From Phycisphaerales bacterium (GTDB taxonomy: Bacteria > Planctomycetota > Phycisphaerae > Phycisphaerales > UBA1924), in the NCBI GenBank assembly GCA_029213305.1, contig JARGPA010000015.1, positions 1 through 64,000 of the forward strand: a stretch of DNA of 64,000 bases, read 5' to 3'. A model generated the notes under the pieces. It was not told where the DNA came from and ran no database searches. It worked only from the letters and a program-made list of their open reading frames with translations. A program made the translations under genes and the position numbers. Of the stretch, positions 16,981-26,001 are shown one piece after another. Positions within the stretch are counted from its first letter, which is position 1. The number at the start of each line of letters is the position of its first letter.

Positions 16981-17358
16981 ATGAGTACGACAGGTTTAGA
17001 AATTGCATTAGTTGGACATTGTGGGCCGGACTCATTTGCGCTCCAAAGCTCAGTAATGGGATTTGTTCCGGGATCAGTTGTCCATCGTTTAGATTCACTC
17101 GAGCAACTAAACAAGATGATGCCTCAACTGTCATTGCTCTTGGTGAATCGAGTTCTCGATGGACAGTTTGCAAACACATCGGGGATTGACCTTATTCGTG
17201 AACTCAATCCTGAGTCACCACCTGCAATGTTGATATCGAACTTTCCTGAATCGCTACAGGAAGCGGTTGAAGCAGGAGGCGTCATGGGATTTGGTAAACG
17301 AGGCATGCGATCAGCAGAAGCAGAACAAGCACTCAAGAACGCATTAAATCTTGGGTAA
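16981..17358 (+). CDS. Degenerate receiver-like domain protein
   Basis: A stand-alone protein of 125 residues with the alternating strand-helix pattern of a CheY-like receiver. The conserved Lys (Lys106 in GFGKRGM) and the beta-4 Ser (LISNF) are visible. The phosphoacceptor Asp at the end of beta-3 is Asn or Arg here (LLLVNRVLDG), and the acidic pair after beta-1 is replaced by Gly-His-Cys. It therefore probably cannot be phosphorylated in the usual way. ATG 16981 is set by AGGAG 7 bases upstream. It lies between tilS and the M24 aminopeptidase, in tight spacing with both. The likely role is a protein-protein adaptor (inference). Confidence 0.65.
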   Translation: MSTTGLEIALVGHCGPDSFALQSSVMGFVPGSVVHRLDSLEQLNKMMPQLSLLLVNRVLDGQFANTSGIDLIRELNPESPPAMLISNFPESLQEAVEAGGVMGFGKRGMRSAEAEQALKNALNLG

Positions 17359-17380
17359 CACATATCGAGGAGTTGGAGAC

Positions 17381-18601
17381 ATGGATAGCGCAATCAAGCT
17401 AAGTGAATATCAGGGCAGACGAAAGAAAATTCTCTCAAAGCTCAAGGGAGCAGTTGGGATTGTATTTGCAGGCGACGGGTCTCCACCGTTATTGGGTGAA
17501 TGGTTGCCCGACATGAACTTCAAATATCTCACAGGTATTGATGATGAACCAGGGGCAATGGTCTTTTTCGATCCATCTAACCCAGATGCTCGAAAGCGCA
17601 TTATCCTGTTGCTCAAACCTGTCAATCCTGAGATTGATGTCTGGGATGGATATCGTGATCTCGTGTCTGAGAAGCTTCGCAATGAAACCGGATTTGATAC
17701 TGTAATGCGAACTTATGCGTTACCAAGACTGATGACAGAAGCTGCTCAACGCACAAAGCGATTAGCATGCTTGCATCCGCTCGCAGCGTATTCCCAACCA
17801 GTAACTTCTGATCTTGAACTGTTCCGAAAAGTTACTGCCCGAATCCCAGGATGTTCTATCGAAGATCAATCAGACTTAATCACTTCAATGAGACTCGTCA
17901 AGAGTCCTGCAGAAGTGAAACAGATTAAAAAAGCAATCGCAGCAACCGCTCACGGTATTGAGTGTGTGATGAGTAAACTTGGTGACGATGTACCGGAACG
18001 TGATCTTCACAACGCGCTTATTGGAGGTTTCGCTTCCATGGGATCTATGCGAAACGCGTTTAATCCAATTATTGGTTCTGGCCACAATGGGACAGTACTT
18101 CATTACAAAGCAAACAACTGTATCGCAAACAAGGGGGATGTATTCGTACTAGATAGCGGCGCAGATATCGGTGGATACGCATCGGATATCACACGAACTC
18201 TGCCAGTCTCCGGCAAGTTTACCAAAGAACAAGCTGCCCTCTACAACATTGTACTCAAAGCTCAGAAAGCAGCAATCAAAGCTGTTAAACCCGGAGCAAC
18301 AATGGCTCAAGCAGACGCGGCTTCACGCAAGGTTATTCAAGATGCAGGGTACGGTGATTATTACCCACATAGCATCGGACACCATATGGGTCTCGAGACA
18401 CATGACCCTTCACCAATGGTTCCACTCAAAGAAGGTATGGTTGTCACAATCGAACCAGGAATATACATCCCAGACAAAAACATTGGTATTCGAATCGAAG
18501 ACGACATACTCGTTACAAAAACAGGCTCGCGGAATCTCTCTTCTATGATTCCCAAAACCATTGATGAAATAGAAACTGCGATTCGAGCCGCTAGGAAATA
18601 A
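17381..18601 (+). CDS. Xaa-Pro aminopeptidase (M24B)
   Basis: Dinuclear metalloaminopeptidase that removes an N-terminal residue preceding proline. The N-terminal creatinase-like domain (1-165) begins with an AMP_N motif (RRKKILSKL, then LTGID). The catalytic pita-bread domain holds the metal ligands Asp258 and Asp269 (DSGADIGGYASDITRT), a His in HSIGHHMGLETHD, Glu in TIEPGIYI and Glu in GIRIEDD. The ATG at 17381 has a nearby GAGGAG; a longer reading from 17351 overlaps the previous gene and is unlikely. It is the third gene of the tilS cluster and ends at a terminator. Confidence 0.93.
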   Translation: MDSAIKLSEYQGRRKKILSKLKGAVGIVFAGDGSPPLLGEWLPDMNFKYLTGIDDEPGAMVFFDPSNPDARKRIILLLKPVNPEIDVWDGYRDLVSEKLRNETGFDTVMRTYALPRLMTEAAQRTKRLACLHPLAAYSQPVTSDLELFRKVTARIPGCSIEDQSDLITSMRLVKSPAEVKQIKKAIAATAHGIECVMSKLGDDVPERDLHNALIGGFASMGSMRNAFNPIIGSGHNGTVLHYKANNCIANKGDVFVLDSGADIGGYASDITRTLPVSGKFTKEQAALYNIVLKAQKAAIKAVKPGATMAQADAASRKVIQDAGYGDYYPHSIGHHMGLETHDPSPMVPLKEGMVVTIEPGIYIPDKNIGIRIEDDILVTKTGSRNLSSMIPKTIDEIETAIRAARK

Positions 18602-18626
18602 TCAGACTGACATTTAGTTCTTTACT

Positions 18627-19259
18627 TCAGCCCGCAAGTTCACGGGCTGTTTTTATAAGCTCTTCCATCTGATCAGGATCAGAATAGCGATAGAGTTTAA
18701 TCACATGACGATCAGGCCCGAGCAAAATGAGAGTTGAAGGGTGATCTATGTTTCGGAATCCGTCATCTGAGTTGAGTTCTCCGAGTTCAAAGTTCATACC
18801 CATCAACAAGATCGTGATCATTTCCGGATCACCAGTTGTGAACTTCCAACGACTTGGATCCGCGCCAAACGCCCCAGCATAGGTTTTAATCTTCTGAGGC
18901 GTATCAACTTCTGGGTCGATGGAAATACTAAGGAGTTTTAAACTTGTGTCTTCTGTCGCATTCTGGATTTCACGCATCGCTGCAGACATACCTGGACAAA
19001 TTAGAGGACACGAAGTGTAGAAAAAATCAACTACTGTATATTCACCATCAAGAATAGATTCTGTAACTTCTTGCTCGTTTATATCTGTAAGCGTGAATGT
19101 TGGTATAAACAACTCAGAGTATGGATTCTCGCCTTCAAGAAGTGTTGGCGCTGATGACATCTTTGATTGTTGTGGCTTAGCAATAGACCAAAATACAGCG
19201 ATTCCTATAAATGTTAAGCACATCAAGATAATGGATCGGAAAAATATTTTGGGGTTCAT
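18627..19259 (-). CDS. SCO1/SenC copper chaperone
   Basis: Thioredoxin-fold protein that delivers copper to the CuA site of cytochrome c oxidase. The Cu-binding motif is CPLICP (Cys84 and Cys88), with the distal ligand His173 in IDHPSTLILL. An N-terminal membrane anchor (residues 7-27) places the domain in the periplasm. At 210 residues it is normal length. It is the last gene of a four-gene minus-strand operon with ctaB and an ABC transporter, which supports a role in oxidase assembly. Confidence 0.93.
   Translation of the reverse strand: MNPKIFFRSIILMCLTFIGIAVFWSIAKPQQSKMSSAPTLLEGENPYSELFIPTFTLTDINEQEVTESILDGEYTVVDFFYTSCPLICPGMSAAMREIQNATEDTSLKLLSISIDPEVDTPQKIKTYAGAFGADPSRWKFTTGDPEMITILLMGMNFELGELNSDDGFRNIDHPSTLILLGPDRHVIKLYRYSDPDQMEELIKTARELAG
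18628..18654 (+). terminator. Terminator after the M24 aminopeptidase
   Basis: The stem CAGCCCG / CGGGCTG with an 8-base loop and TTTTT. It overlaps the last codons of the convergent sco gene, so the coding end of sco doubles as the terminator. Confidence 0.85.
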
Positions 19260-19277
19260 GATTACTCCACTCTATTA

Positions 19278-20045
19278 CTAGCTGTTTGTTCGTTTCGTTC
19301 GGGAGATCGTTGCAGTCGCAACAATGATTCCAAACAATGCAAATCCGATCGAAATTACCCATGCGATCAGAGAGTTGTAACTGGTATCCATCCCAAGTGA
19401 AGAGCGAATCGAAATATGCGCCCATGTCAACGGATTTGCAAGAGCGACAATCTTGAGCCACCCCGCAGAGTCCTCGACCGGAAATATTGCTCCAGAGACT
19501 AACCACATCGGCATCAAGATTGCATTCATCACGCCGTGAAACCCTTGAGTTGAATCAACCGCCCATGCAAGCGCCAACCCAAGCCCAATAAGTGCAACAG
19601 AGATACACACCAATCCTGCAATCGCGCCCAATACTCCAACAGGAGTGATTGTTACTCCAAGAAATGGAAGAGTCAGGAGAACAATCAAAGCTTGTACAAT
19701 TGCGAGGAATGAACCTGCGCTGATCTTGGAGAGTGCAATCGACCAACGCGGAGTTGGAGAGACCAATGCTGCTCTGAGTACCCCGTCGTGCCGATCTTGA
19801 ATAAGTGATATTGATGCAAATATAGATGCGAACATCACAGTTAATGAAGCCATCCCCGGGATTGTGTAAGCGCCGATCTTTGCGTCAGATTGAGCAACTG
19901 AACCAATCGAGTTTGAAAATCCGCCGACGATAAAAATCCAGATTAACAATGGGGTAGCCACTGATGCGATGATACGTGACGGCTGACGAGTTTGACGAAT
20001 AAGTTCTCGCTTTGCGAGTGCACATGTTGCCCGAGTCCCAATCAT
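19278..20045 (-). CDS. ABC-2 type transporter permease
   Basis: A 255-residue integral membrane protein with about six hydrophobic helices, in the ABC-2 permease pattern (cytoplasmic basic N-terminus ELIRQTRQPSRI, then helices, with a re-entrant region near SAGSFLAIVQALIVLLTLPF). Its start overlaps the ATPase stop by 4 bases (ATGA), so translation is coupled. Together they form an exporter. Placement between ctaB and sco1 suggests a substrate needed for heme-copper oxidase assembly or copper handling; that is inference. Confidence 0.9.
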   Translation of the reverse strand: MIGTRATCALAKRELIRQTRQPSRIIASVATPLLIWIFIVGGFSNSIGSVAQSDAKIGAYTIPGMASLTVMFASIFASISLIQDRHDGVLRAALVSPTPRWSIALSKISAGSFLAIVQALIVLLTLPFLGVTITPVGVLGAIAGLVCISVALIGLGLALAWAVDSTQGFHGVMNAILMPMWLVSGAIFPVEDSAGWLKIVALANPLTWAHISIRSSLGMDTSYNSLIAWVISIGFALFGIIVATATISRTKRTNS

Positions 20046-20956
20046 GAGAGGACTCCTGAGTCTGATTCACTTACTACTGATTGAGCGTAGAAGGTATATA
20101 CATCAGAAAGTGCAGGAGGTGCGATGGTAATCTCTGCAGAGCCAATAGGACATGATGATGCAAATGCCGCATCTGCGTTTTTACCAATAATGAGATGCCC
20201 CAACGAAAGGTACTCAATGTTGTTTTGTGAGAGCCAACGACAAACATCATCAGCATCAGAATCTGATTTCACATTGACACGGATGATTCGATCGCCGAAG
20301 GTTGTTTTTAAAGCATTTGGAGAATCATCTATGATTTTTTTACCATCTCTGATCATGACAACACGATCTGCATGATCCGCTTCTTCGGTGAGATGTGTCG
20401 CAAGAATTACAGTCATACCATATTGTTTGCGAGTTCGATCTATTGTTTCCCAGAATCCTCTACGAGCATCAATATCGAGTCCAGTCGTTGGTTCATCGAG
20501 CAATAAGACACTTGGATGTGGGATCAGAGCCCTCGCAAGGTCTGCTCTGCGAATGAGTCCACCCGAAAGATGCCGAACTTGATCATTGAGTCGATCTGAG
20601 ATACCTAGTTCATTTGCAATGTCTTCAACTCGCTGATTGATCTCGTTTTTGGGAAGGTTATGCAATGCTCCTGCAACCATGAGATTCTCACGGATAGTGA
20701 GCAACTCATCGAGCGCAGGTGTCTGAAACACGATTGAAACTGACTCGCGTGATGATGGAGTAATAACTTCGCCTGACCCTGGGATAATGGACTGCGAGAT
20801 CACATTGAGAAGAGTCGACTTGCCTGCGCCATTTGGCCCGAGCAATGCAAGCATTTCCCTGTCTGCTTGGAGTGAAAAAGAGTCAAGAGCAATTCGCTCA
20901 GCTGATTTAGAGGAATGGTAAACAACCCGGATTTCTTTGAGATTGATCGAGCTCAT
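20042..20956 (-). CDS. ABC transporter ATP-binding protein
   Basis: A 304-residue ATPase of the ABC-2/NodI-CcmA type. Walker A is GPNGAGKSTL (about residue 39), the signature is LSGGLIRRADLARAL, Walker B is VLLLDEPTTGLD and the switch His is in ILATHLTEEADHAD. A C-terminal extension of about 90 residues follows the nucleotide-binding domain, as in drug- and copper-linked ABC-2 exporters. It overlaps ctaB by 4 bases upstream and the permease by 4 bases downstream, so all three are translationally coupled. Confidence 0.94.
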   Translation of the reverse strand: MSSINLKEIRVVYHSSKSAERIALDSFSLQADREMLALLGPNGAGKSTLLNVISQSIIPGSGEVITPSSRESVSIVFQTPALDELLTIRENLMVAGALHNLPKNEINQRVEDIANELGISDRLNDQVRHLSGGLIRRADLARALIPHPSVLLLDEPTTGLDIDARRGFWETIDRTRKQYGMTVILATHLTEEADHADRVVMIRDGKKIIDDSPNALKTTFGDRIIRVNVKSDSDADDVCRWLSQNNIEYLSLGHLIIGKNADAAFASSCPIGSAEITIAPPALSDVYTFYAQSVVSESDSGVLS

Positions 20957-21963
20957 TGAATAAAATCTCGTATTGTCGCTTCCATAACTAACACGATCAA
21001 GTAGATTGGTAAATGAACAATTGAACCAAAGAACAATTTACGAGCAGCTTGATCTGTTCGTGTAAATGCGAATCGCAAGCTCAGGTATACGAGAAGTGAT
21101 CCAAACAGTACAGCGGCTGCTGCAGTAAACATCCCTGTGAGTTCGGGAATGATCCAAAGTGGTGCAAGACCACATGGTATCAGTAATGCTGAAGTTGCAA
21201 TCATCGTTGCAGCCGTATGGTTTCCAATCGGATCAACAATCGGGAGCATTCTAAATCCCCCAGCCTTGTAATCCTCTCTCCCCATCCAAGCAATCGCAAA
21301 GAAATGGGGGAGTTGCCATACAAACATCAATGTAAAGAGCATCAACCCTATTGGTTCTATCAGCAAATCAAATCCAGATGCTGGAGCAACCGGGGTTATC
21401 CCGATCGCTGTAGTTCCTATCATCGTGGGAAGCGCGCCTGGTACTGCGCCAATCAAGGTATTGGTGACAGTGATTGGTTTGAGAGGCGTGTAGATTAATA
21501 CATACGACGCAGCTGTCACAAGCGCAACAAACGCAGGAATAATGCCGCAGGTCACCCAAAGAATCAGTGTCCCAATGATGGTCATCGCAAGTCCAAAGTT
21601 GAGTACAAACTTCGAAGAGAGTCGATTCGATGGAATCGGGCGCACCTTTGTTCTATTCATTAATGCATCACGATCAGACTCGTACCACATATTGAGTGCA
21701 TTCGCACCCCCTGATGAGATTGCAGTCCCTGCGATTGTCCCAACAATGAGCTTTGTCCACAGCGCCCACCCAGTCAGATCATAATGTAATCCTGCAAGGA
21801 GAAGTCCTACAAGGGAAGTAATCGTGACGAGTTTAGTGATACCTGGCTTTGTCAGTTCTTTGCATGCAGAATAAACAGAAACTGACATCGAATCCTCTGC
21901 GATATCACAGTTCTCATCCGTTGTCGCTACAGGTTCAGTTTGCATGTTTGTATTCACCGTCAA
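20953..21963 (-). CDS. ctaB: Protoheme IX farnesyltransferase (heme O synthase)
   Basis: Membrane UbiA-family prenyltransferase that converts heme B to heme O for cytochrome oxidase. The first Asp-rich region is clear: NMWYESDRDALMNRTKVRP, with the Asn and paired Asp that bind the prenyl diphosphate Mg. About nine hydrophobic helices span the rest; the soluble N-terminal 30 residues are variable. At 336 residues it is slightly longer than E. coli CyoE. First gene of the operon with the ABC exporter and sco1. The oxidase subunits and ctaA are not in the window. Confidence 0.95.
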   Translation of the reverse strand: MTVNTNMQTEPVATTDENCDIAEDSMSVSVYSACKELTKPGITKLVTITSLVGLLLAGLHYDLTGWALWTKLIVGTIAGTAISSGGANALNMWYESDRDALMNRTKVRPIPSNRLSSKFVLNFGLAMTIIGTLILWVTCGIIPAFVALVTAASYVLIYTPLKPITVTNTLIGAVPGALPTMIGTTAIGITPVAPASGFDLLIEPIGLMLFTLMFVWQLPHFFAIAWMGREDYKAGGFRMLPIVDPIGNHTAATMIATSALLIPCGLAPLWIIPELTGMFTAAAAVLFGSLLVYLSLRFAFTRTDQAARKLFFGSIVHLPIYLIVLVMEATIRDFIQ

Positions 21964-21994
21964 TGATAGTCCAATTGAGATGATTCAACAGCTA

Positions 21995-23170
21995 TTAATC
22001 CGAAGAAGCTGGAACGAGTGCTTCGATCCAGACAGGAAAATGATCAGACGGAAACTCAAGTTCCCCTTCAGGGAGACGCCATACCCCAGAGTTCATGATT
22101 CTGATATCTACTGAAGGAAGCACATAATCAACCCGTAGTCGAAAGTGTGCAGTATCCGTTGAATCAAGTCCTTTGATTTTGAGTTCCGAACTTGGAAATA
22201 CGTCATCCGCAATCTTAGAAGAAGTGAGCAACTGGGTTATGATAACTCGATCAAGCGAACTTCCATCAGTTGGATCTGCATTGAGATCTCCAAGAATCAC
22301 AAACAGTTCTCCTTCATCTAATCCCCCGTATTGAGCGTTATCGTCGTAAAGCTTTGGATCATTATCGATATATTGACGGATAAGTTTTATCTCATCAAGA
22401 TTTCGACGCTTGTTTCTTGCTTCAGGACCGTCAAATGCAGGAGGGGTTGGATGTGAAATCAATGCATGAATTACTTGCCCATTCGGTAAACGAATAGGAA
22501 TATCAGCAAAAGTCTTCGATGCAAGACGAAAGACTTCCCACTCGTCAGGAGTGTACCAAGAAGATCCATCAGGATTCATTGGAGCAGAATGGCCTTCCAG
22601 GTCTTTCCAAAGGAAGTTTTGGAAGGTACGGATGTTCTCTTCCTGAATATTCAATCTTGGATCAACAAGAAGAGCCATACCGTACTGACCTGGGAATGTA
22701 CCAAAACCGTAACAGTCATTGCCGTACACTCGCCCGGCGTCTGTTTGCTCCTTGGTCTGCTTTGGAGGGCTCGCGTCAATAAATCCTGATTTATCCAGAT
22801 CAAATCCAGAGTGAAATCCAGTATTCGTATACGGCGTAAATGTATCAAAAGTGATCGGCTTAAGCCCATCTGCTTGTGGCACAGACAAATAGAGTCGAAC
22901 AAAGCGATCTGCGTTTGATTCTTCTTGTCCAATTCGAGTGGTAAGCTCGGAAAGAAGTATCACATTGGGACGAATTCGTTGAATGATGGCTGCGATTTGC
23001 TTGAGTCGAGGATCCTCTGCAGTATCAAGATCTTGGGATCTCACATCCTCGATATTGAATGTTGATATGCGCAATACAGTCGGCTTGGGCTCGACAGAGT
23101 ATGAAACCGTCGAAAATAGACAAATGTAGAGCAGCGTGAGGAACAGATTCTGAGTTCGTGTGACTATCAT
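21995..23170 (-). CDS. Secreted endonuclease/exonuclease/phosphatase-family hydrolase
   Basis: A 391-residue protein with an N-terminal signal peptide (about 1-26) followed by an EEP (DNase I-like) domain. The expected motifs appear in order: STFNIED (Asn), a Glu in LLSELT, LGDLNADP (Asp and Asn), RVDYVLP and the terminal SDHFPVW (Asp-His). These form a metal-dependent phosphodiesterase or phosphatase site. Export suggests scavenging of phosphate or nucleic acid outside the cell; the substrate cannot be told. It ends 31 bases from ctaB but is probably a separate unit upstream of it. Confidence 0.88.
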   Translation of the reverse strand: MIVTRTQNLFLTLLYICLFSTVSYSVEPKPTVLRISTFNIEDVRSQDLDTAEDPRLKQIAAIIQRIRPNVILLSELTTRIGQEESNADRFVRLYLSVPQADGLKPITFDTFTPYTNTGFHSGFDLDKSGFIDASPPKQTKEQTDAGRVYGNDCYGFGTFPGQYGMALLVDPRLNIQEENIRTFQNFLWKDLEGHSAPMNPDGSSWYTPDEWEVFRLASKTFADIPIRLPNGQVIHALISHPTPPAFDGPEARNKRRNLDEIKLIRQYIDNDPKLYDDNAQYGGLDEGELFVILGDLNADPTDGSSLDRVIITQLLTSSKIADDVFPSSELKIKGLDSTDTAHFRLRVDYVLPSVDIRIMNSGVWRLPEGELEFPSDHFPVWIEALVPASSD

Positions 23171-23223
23171 GGATAGATTGAAGCCCGCTCGGTATCAGAA
23201 TTCGAGCTAAGGCCGATGTATTT

Positions 23224-23297
<74 letters not shown>

Positions 23298-23328
23298 TTC
23301 TTTAACCACTGTGTCCCTATGATTCTGG

Positions 23329-24741
23329 ATGCAAACAGCACCCCAAACCGACACGATCTTTTCAAACAATCAATCACCAATTAAGAGCAATATCCTCGAA
23401 GCAATCGGGAATACGCCTTTGGTCGAACTACATAAAGTTCCAGAACCTGACTCTGCAACAGTTTATGCAAAATGCGAGTATATGAATCCTGCAGGTTCGA
23501 TCAAAGATCGAATGGCGTTTTACATCATTTCTCGAGCTGAACAAGAGGGTCTACTCAAACCTGGAGGCACAATCGTAGAAAACACATCCGGGAATACTGG
23601 GATGGGTGCCGCGATGGTCGCCGCCGTGAAGGGTTACAAAGCCGTATTCACAATGCCTGATAAAATGAGTCAGGAAAAAATCGATGGCCTTCGTGCGTAT
23701 GGCGCACAAGTCATCATTACTCCAACAGATGTCCCCGGTGATTCTCCTGATCACTATGTCAATGTCGCAAAGCGTGTCGCAGAAGAAACACCAAATTCCT
23801 TCTACATGGATCAATACCATTCTCAATGGAATATTGATGCTCACGAACTATCAACTGGAAAAGAACTGTATGAACAAACCGGAGGCGATGTAGACGCGAT
23901 CGTCATCGGGACTGGAACAGGGGGTTCAGTATCTGGAATCGGACGATATTTCAAGAAAATGGGATCGAAGGCGAAGATCATCGGCGTCGATCCACTTGGA
24001 TCTGTCCATTATCACTTCTTCCATACTGGAACTATGTCAACCCCATATGTATACAAGGTTGAAGGCCTCGGCGAAGACATCCTATGTAAAGCATTCGATA
24101 CTTCAGTTGTTGATGAGATGTACCAAGTCAATGACTATGAGTGTTTCACAACTGCTCGTCGATTGACGCGAGAAGAAGGCATCTTCTGTGGCGGTTCATC
24201 AGGAGGGATGGTTCACATCGCATGTAAAATTGCGAAGGAAATGGGACCTGGTAAGAAAATAATCGCAATCTGTCCGGATTCGGGCACTCGATATGTAACT
24301 AAGTATCTATCCGACGAATGGATGAAGATGCATGGGTTTATGGAACCTGAGAAGGGTCTTGGTGTTATTGAAGATTTGATTGATTCTTCACGCAATGTCG
24401 TGACTGTTTGCGATACCGATTCAGTTGACACAGTTATCGAAGCATTACGAAGCAACGGTATTTCACAAGTCCCAGTTGTCGATGGCAATGGGAAACCTAA
24501 CGGTATCGTCCATGAAGTCGATATCCTTCGAGGACTCCAAGACGGATCAATTCAAGCAGACTCGAAGATTGCTCCGATCGCACATGAAATTGCAGGCGTG
24601 CTCCATCCAAAAGCACGAGTAGAAGAACTATACGGCATCTTCGAAACGGATCATGTCGCAATCGTTATCGACGGCACCAAGATTATGGGTGTCGTATCCA
24701 AGATCGATCTGATCGAACATCTCACTAAACTCAACGCATAA
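23329..24741 (+). CDS. Cystathionine beta-synthase with CBS pair
   Basis: PLP enzyme that condenses homocysteine and serine to cystathionine. The fold type II catalytic domain holds the cofactor Lys59 (NPAGSIKDRMA), the substrate loop ENTSGNTGMG and the phosphate loop GTGTGGSVSGIG. It is followed by SSGGMVHIA and, from about residue 345, two CBS motifs that may bind an adenosyl ligand, as in eukaryotic CBS. The 470-residue size and the CBS pair favour CBS over cysteine synthase. It is paired with cystathionine gamma-lyase 30 bases downstream, giving a reverse transsulfuration operon. It starts close behind the tRNA gene, so the two may share a promoter. Confidence 0.93.
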   Translation: MQTAPQTDTIFSNNQSPIKSNILEAIGNTPLVELHKVPEPDSATVYAKCEYMNPAGSIKDRMAFYIISRAEQEGLLKPGGTIVENTSGNTGMGAAMVAAVKGYKAVFTMPDKMSQEKIDGLRAYGAQVIITPTDVPGDSPDHYVNVAKRVAEETPNSFYMDQYHSQWNIDAHELSTGKELYEQTGGDVDAIVIGTGTGGSVSGIGRYFKKMGSKAKIIGVDPLGSVHYHFFHTGTMSTPYVYKVEGLGEDILCKAFDTSVVDEMYQVNDYECFTTARRLTREEGIFCGGSSGGMVHIACKIAKEMGPGKKIIAICPDSGTRYVTKYLSDEWMKMHGFMEPEKGLGVIEDLIDSSRNVVTVCDTDSVDTVIEALRSNGISQVPVVDGNGKPNGIVHEVDILRGLQDGSIQADSKIAPIAHEIAGVLHPKARVEELYGIFETDHVAIVIDGTKIMGVVSKIDLIEHLTKLNA

Positions 24742-24771
24742 TTTATTGAATTAGAGAACAAAGGATTTTCT

Positions 24772-25929
24772 ATGGAAGTTTCCCAAAACCATTCATTTGG
24801 TACTCGTGCTATTCATGCTGGACAGCGTCCAGATCCCACTACTGGCGCGATTATGACTCCGATCTATCAGACTTCGACATATGTTCAACAATCACCCGGA
24901 AAAATCATTGGAGAATACGATTATTCACGAGCAGCAAACCCGACCCGTGCTGCTCTAGAAGCGAATCTCGCAGATCTCGAAGGAGGCAAATTCGGATTAT
25001 GCTTCTCCTCAGGTGTCGCAGCAACAGGCGTTGTCCTTCATCTGTTGAGCGCTGGAGACAAGGTTCTCCTAGGTGATGATGTGTACGGCGGAACTAATCG
25101 ATTGTTCCATCGTGTATTTGCACAACTTGGAATTGAAACCGTATTAGTTGACATGACTGATATAGAAGCATTAAAAAGCGCTCTGGACGATCGGGTTAAA
25201 CTGATCTGGTTAGAAACCCCAACCAACCCAACACTTAAAATCACTGATATCAAGGCAGTGAGTGAAGTTGCAAAATCAAACAATGTCATCCTCGCGGTCG
25301 ACAACACATTTGCGACTCCGTATCTTCAAAACCCATTGTCACTTGGTGCAGACATCGTTTGTCACTCAACAACAAAGTACATTGGAGGTCACTCCGATTC
25401 TATTGGCGGCGCATTGATCACAAATGATCCTGATCTCCACCAAAGACTCAAGTTTATCCAACTCTCCGAAGGCGCAGTTCCTGGAATCATGGAATGCTTT
25501 TTACTTCTTCGTTCCACAAAGACACTTCATGTTCGAATGCAACGCCATTGTGAAAACGCAGAGAGAGTTGCAACGCACCTAAATACACATCCAAAGGTAG
25601 AAAAAGTTATCTATCCAGGATTACCTTCACATCCACAACATGAACTCGCGAAATCACAAATGAGCGGGTTCGGCGGAATGATCACAATTTACATCAAAGG
25701 TGGTTTAGAAGAATCAAGAGCAATGCTCGAGAAAACAAGGTTCTTCGCATGTGCTGAATCTCTAGGCGGAGTTGAGTCACTGATTGAGCATCCCGCGATC
25801 ATGACACATGCATCTGTGCCAGTTGATCAACGGGCAAAGCTCGGGATCACTGATAACTTGATTCGTCTAAGTGTTGGAATCGAAGGAGTCGATGATCTGA
25901 TCGCAGATCTCGATCAAGCACTCGGATAA
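24772..25929 (+). CDS. Cystathionine gamma-lyase / Cys-Met metabolism PLP enzyme
   Basis: A 385-residue enzyme of the Cys/Met metabolism family. The PLP lysine is Lys202 in HSTTKYIGGHSD. The N-terminus has GTRAIHAGQRPDPTTGA and YDYSRAANPTRAALE, and the PLP-phosphate region SSGVAATG. Following CBS in one transcript, it most likely cleaves cystathionine to cysteine, 2-oxobutyrate and ammonia. Family members with gamma-synthase activity look almost the same, so the direction rests on the CBS partner. A strong terminator follows. Confidence 0.9.
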   Translation: MEVSQNHSFGTRAIHAGQRPDPTTGAIMTPIYQTSTYVQQSPGKIIGEYDYSRAANPTRAALEANLADLEGGKFGLCFSSGVAATGVVLHLLSAGDKVLLGDDVYGGTNRLFHRVFAQLGIETVLVDMTDIEALKSALDDRVKLIWLETPTNPTLKITDIKAVSEVAKSNNVILAVDNTFATPYLQNPLSLGADIVCHSTTKYIGGHSDSIGGALITNDPDLHQRLKFIQLSEGAVPGIMECFLLLRSTKTLHVRMQRHCENAERVATHLNTHPKVEKVIYPGLPSHPQHELAKSQMSGFGGMITIYIKGGLEESRAMLEKTRFFACAESLGGVESLIEHPAIMTHASVPVDQRAKLGITDNLIRLSVGIEGVDDLIADLDQALG

Positions 25930-25952
25930 GCAATCATTAAATTTTAACTATT

Positions 25953-25982
25953 AAAAAAGACAGGCAAATACCTGTCTTTTTT
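25953..25982 (+). terminator. Terminator after the transsulfuration operon
   Basis: The stem AAAAAAGACAGG / CCTGTCTTTTTT with a 6-base loop is flanked by an A-run and a T-run, so it can work in both directions for the convergent CGL and Msr genes. Confidence 0.92.
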
Positions 25983-26001
25983 ATTACATAAAGGTTTTTA
26001 C

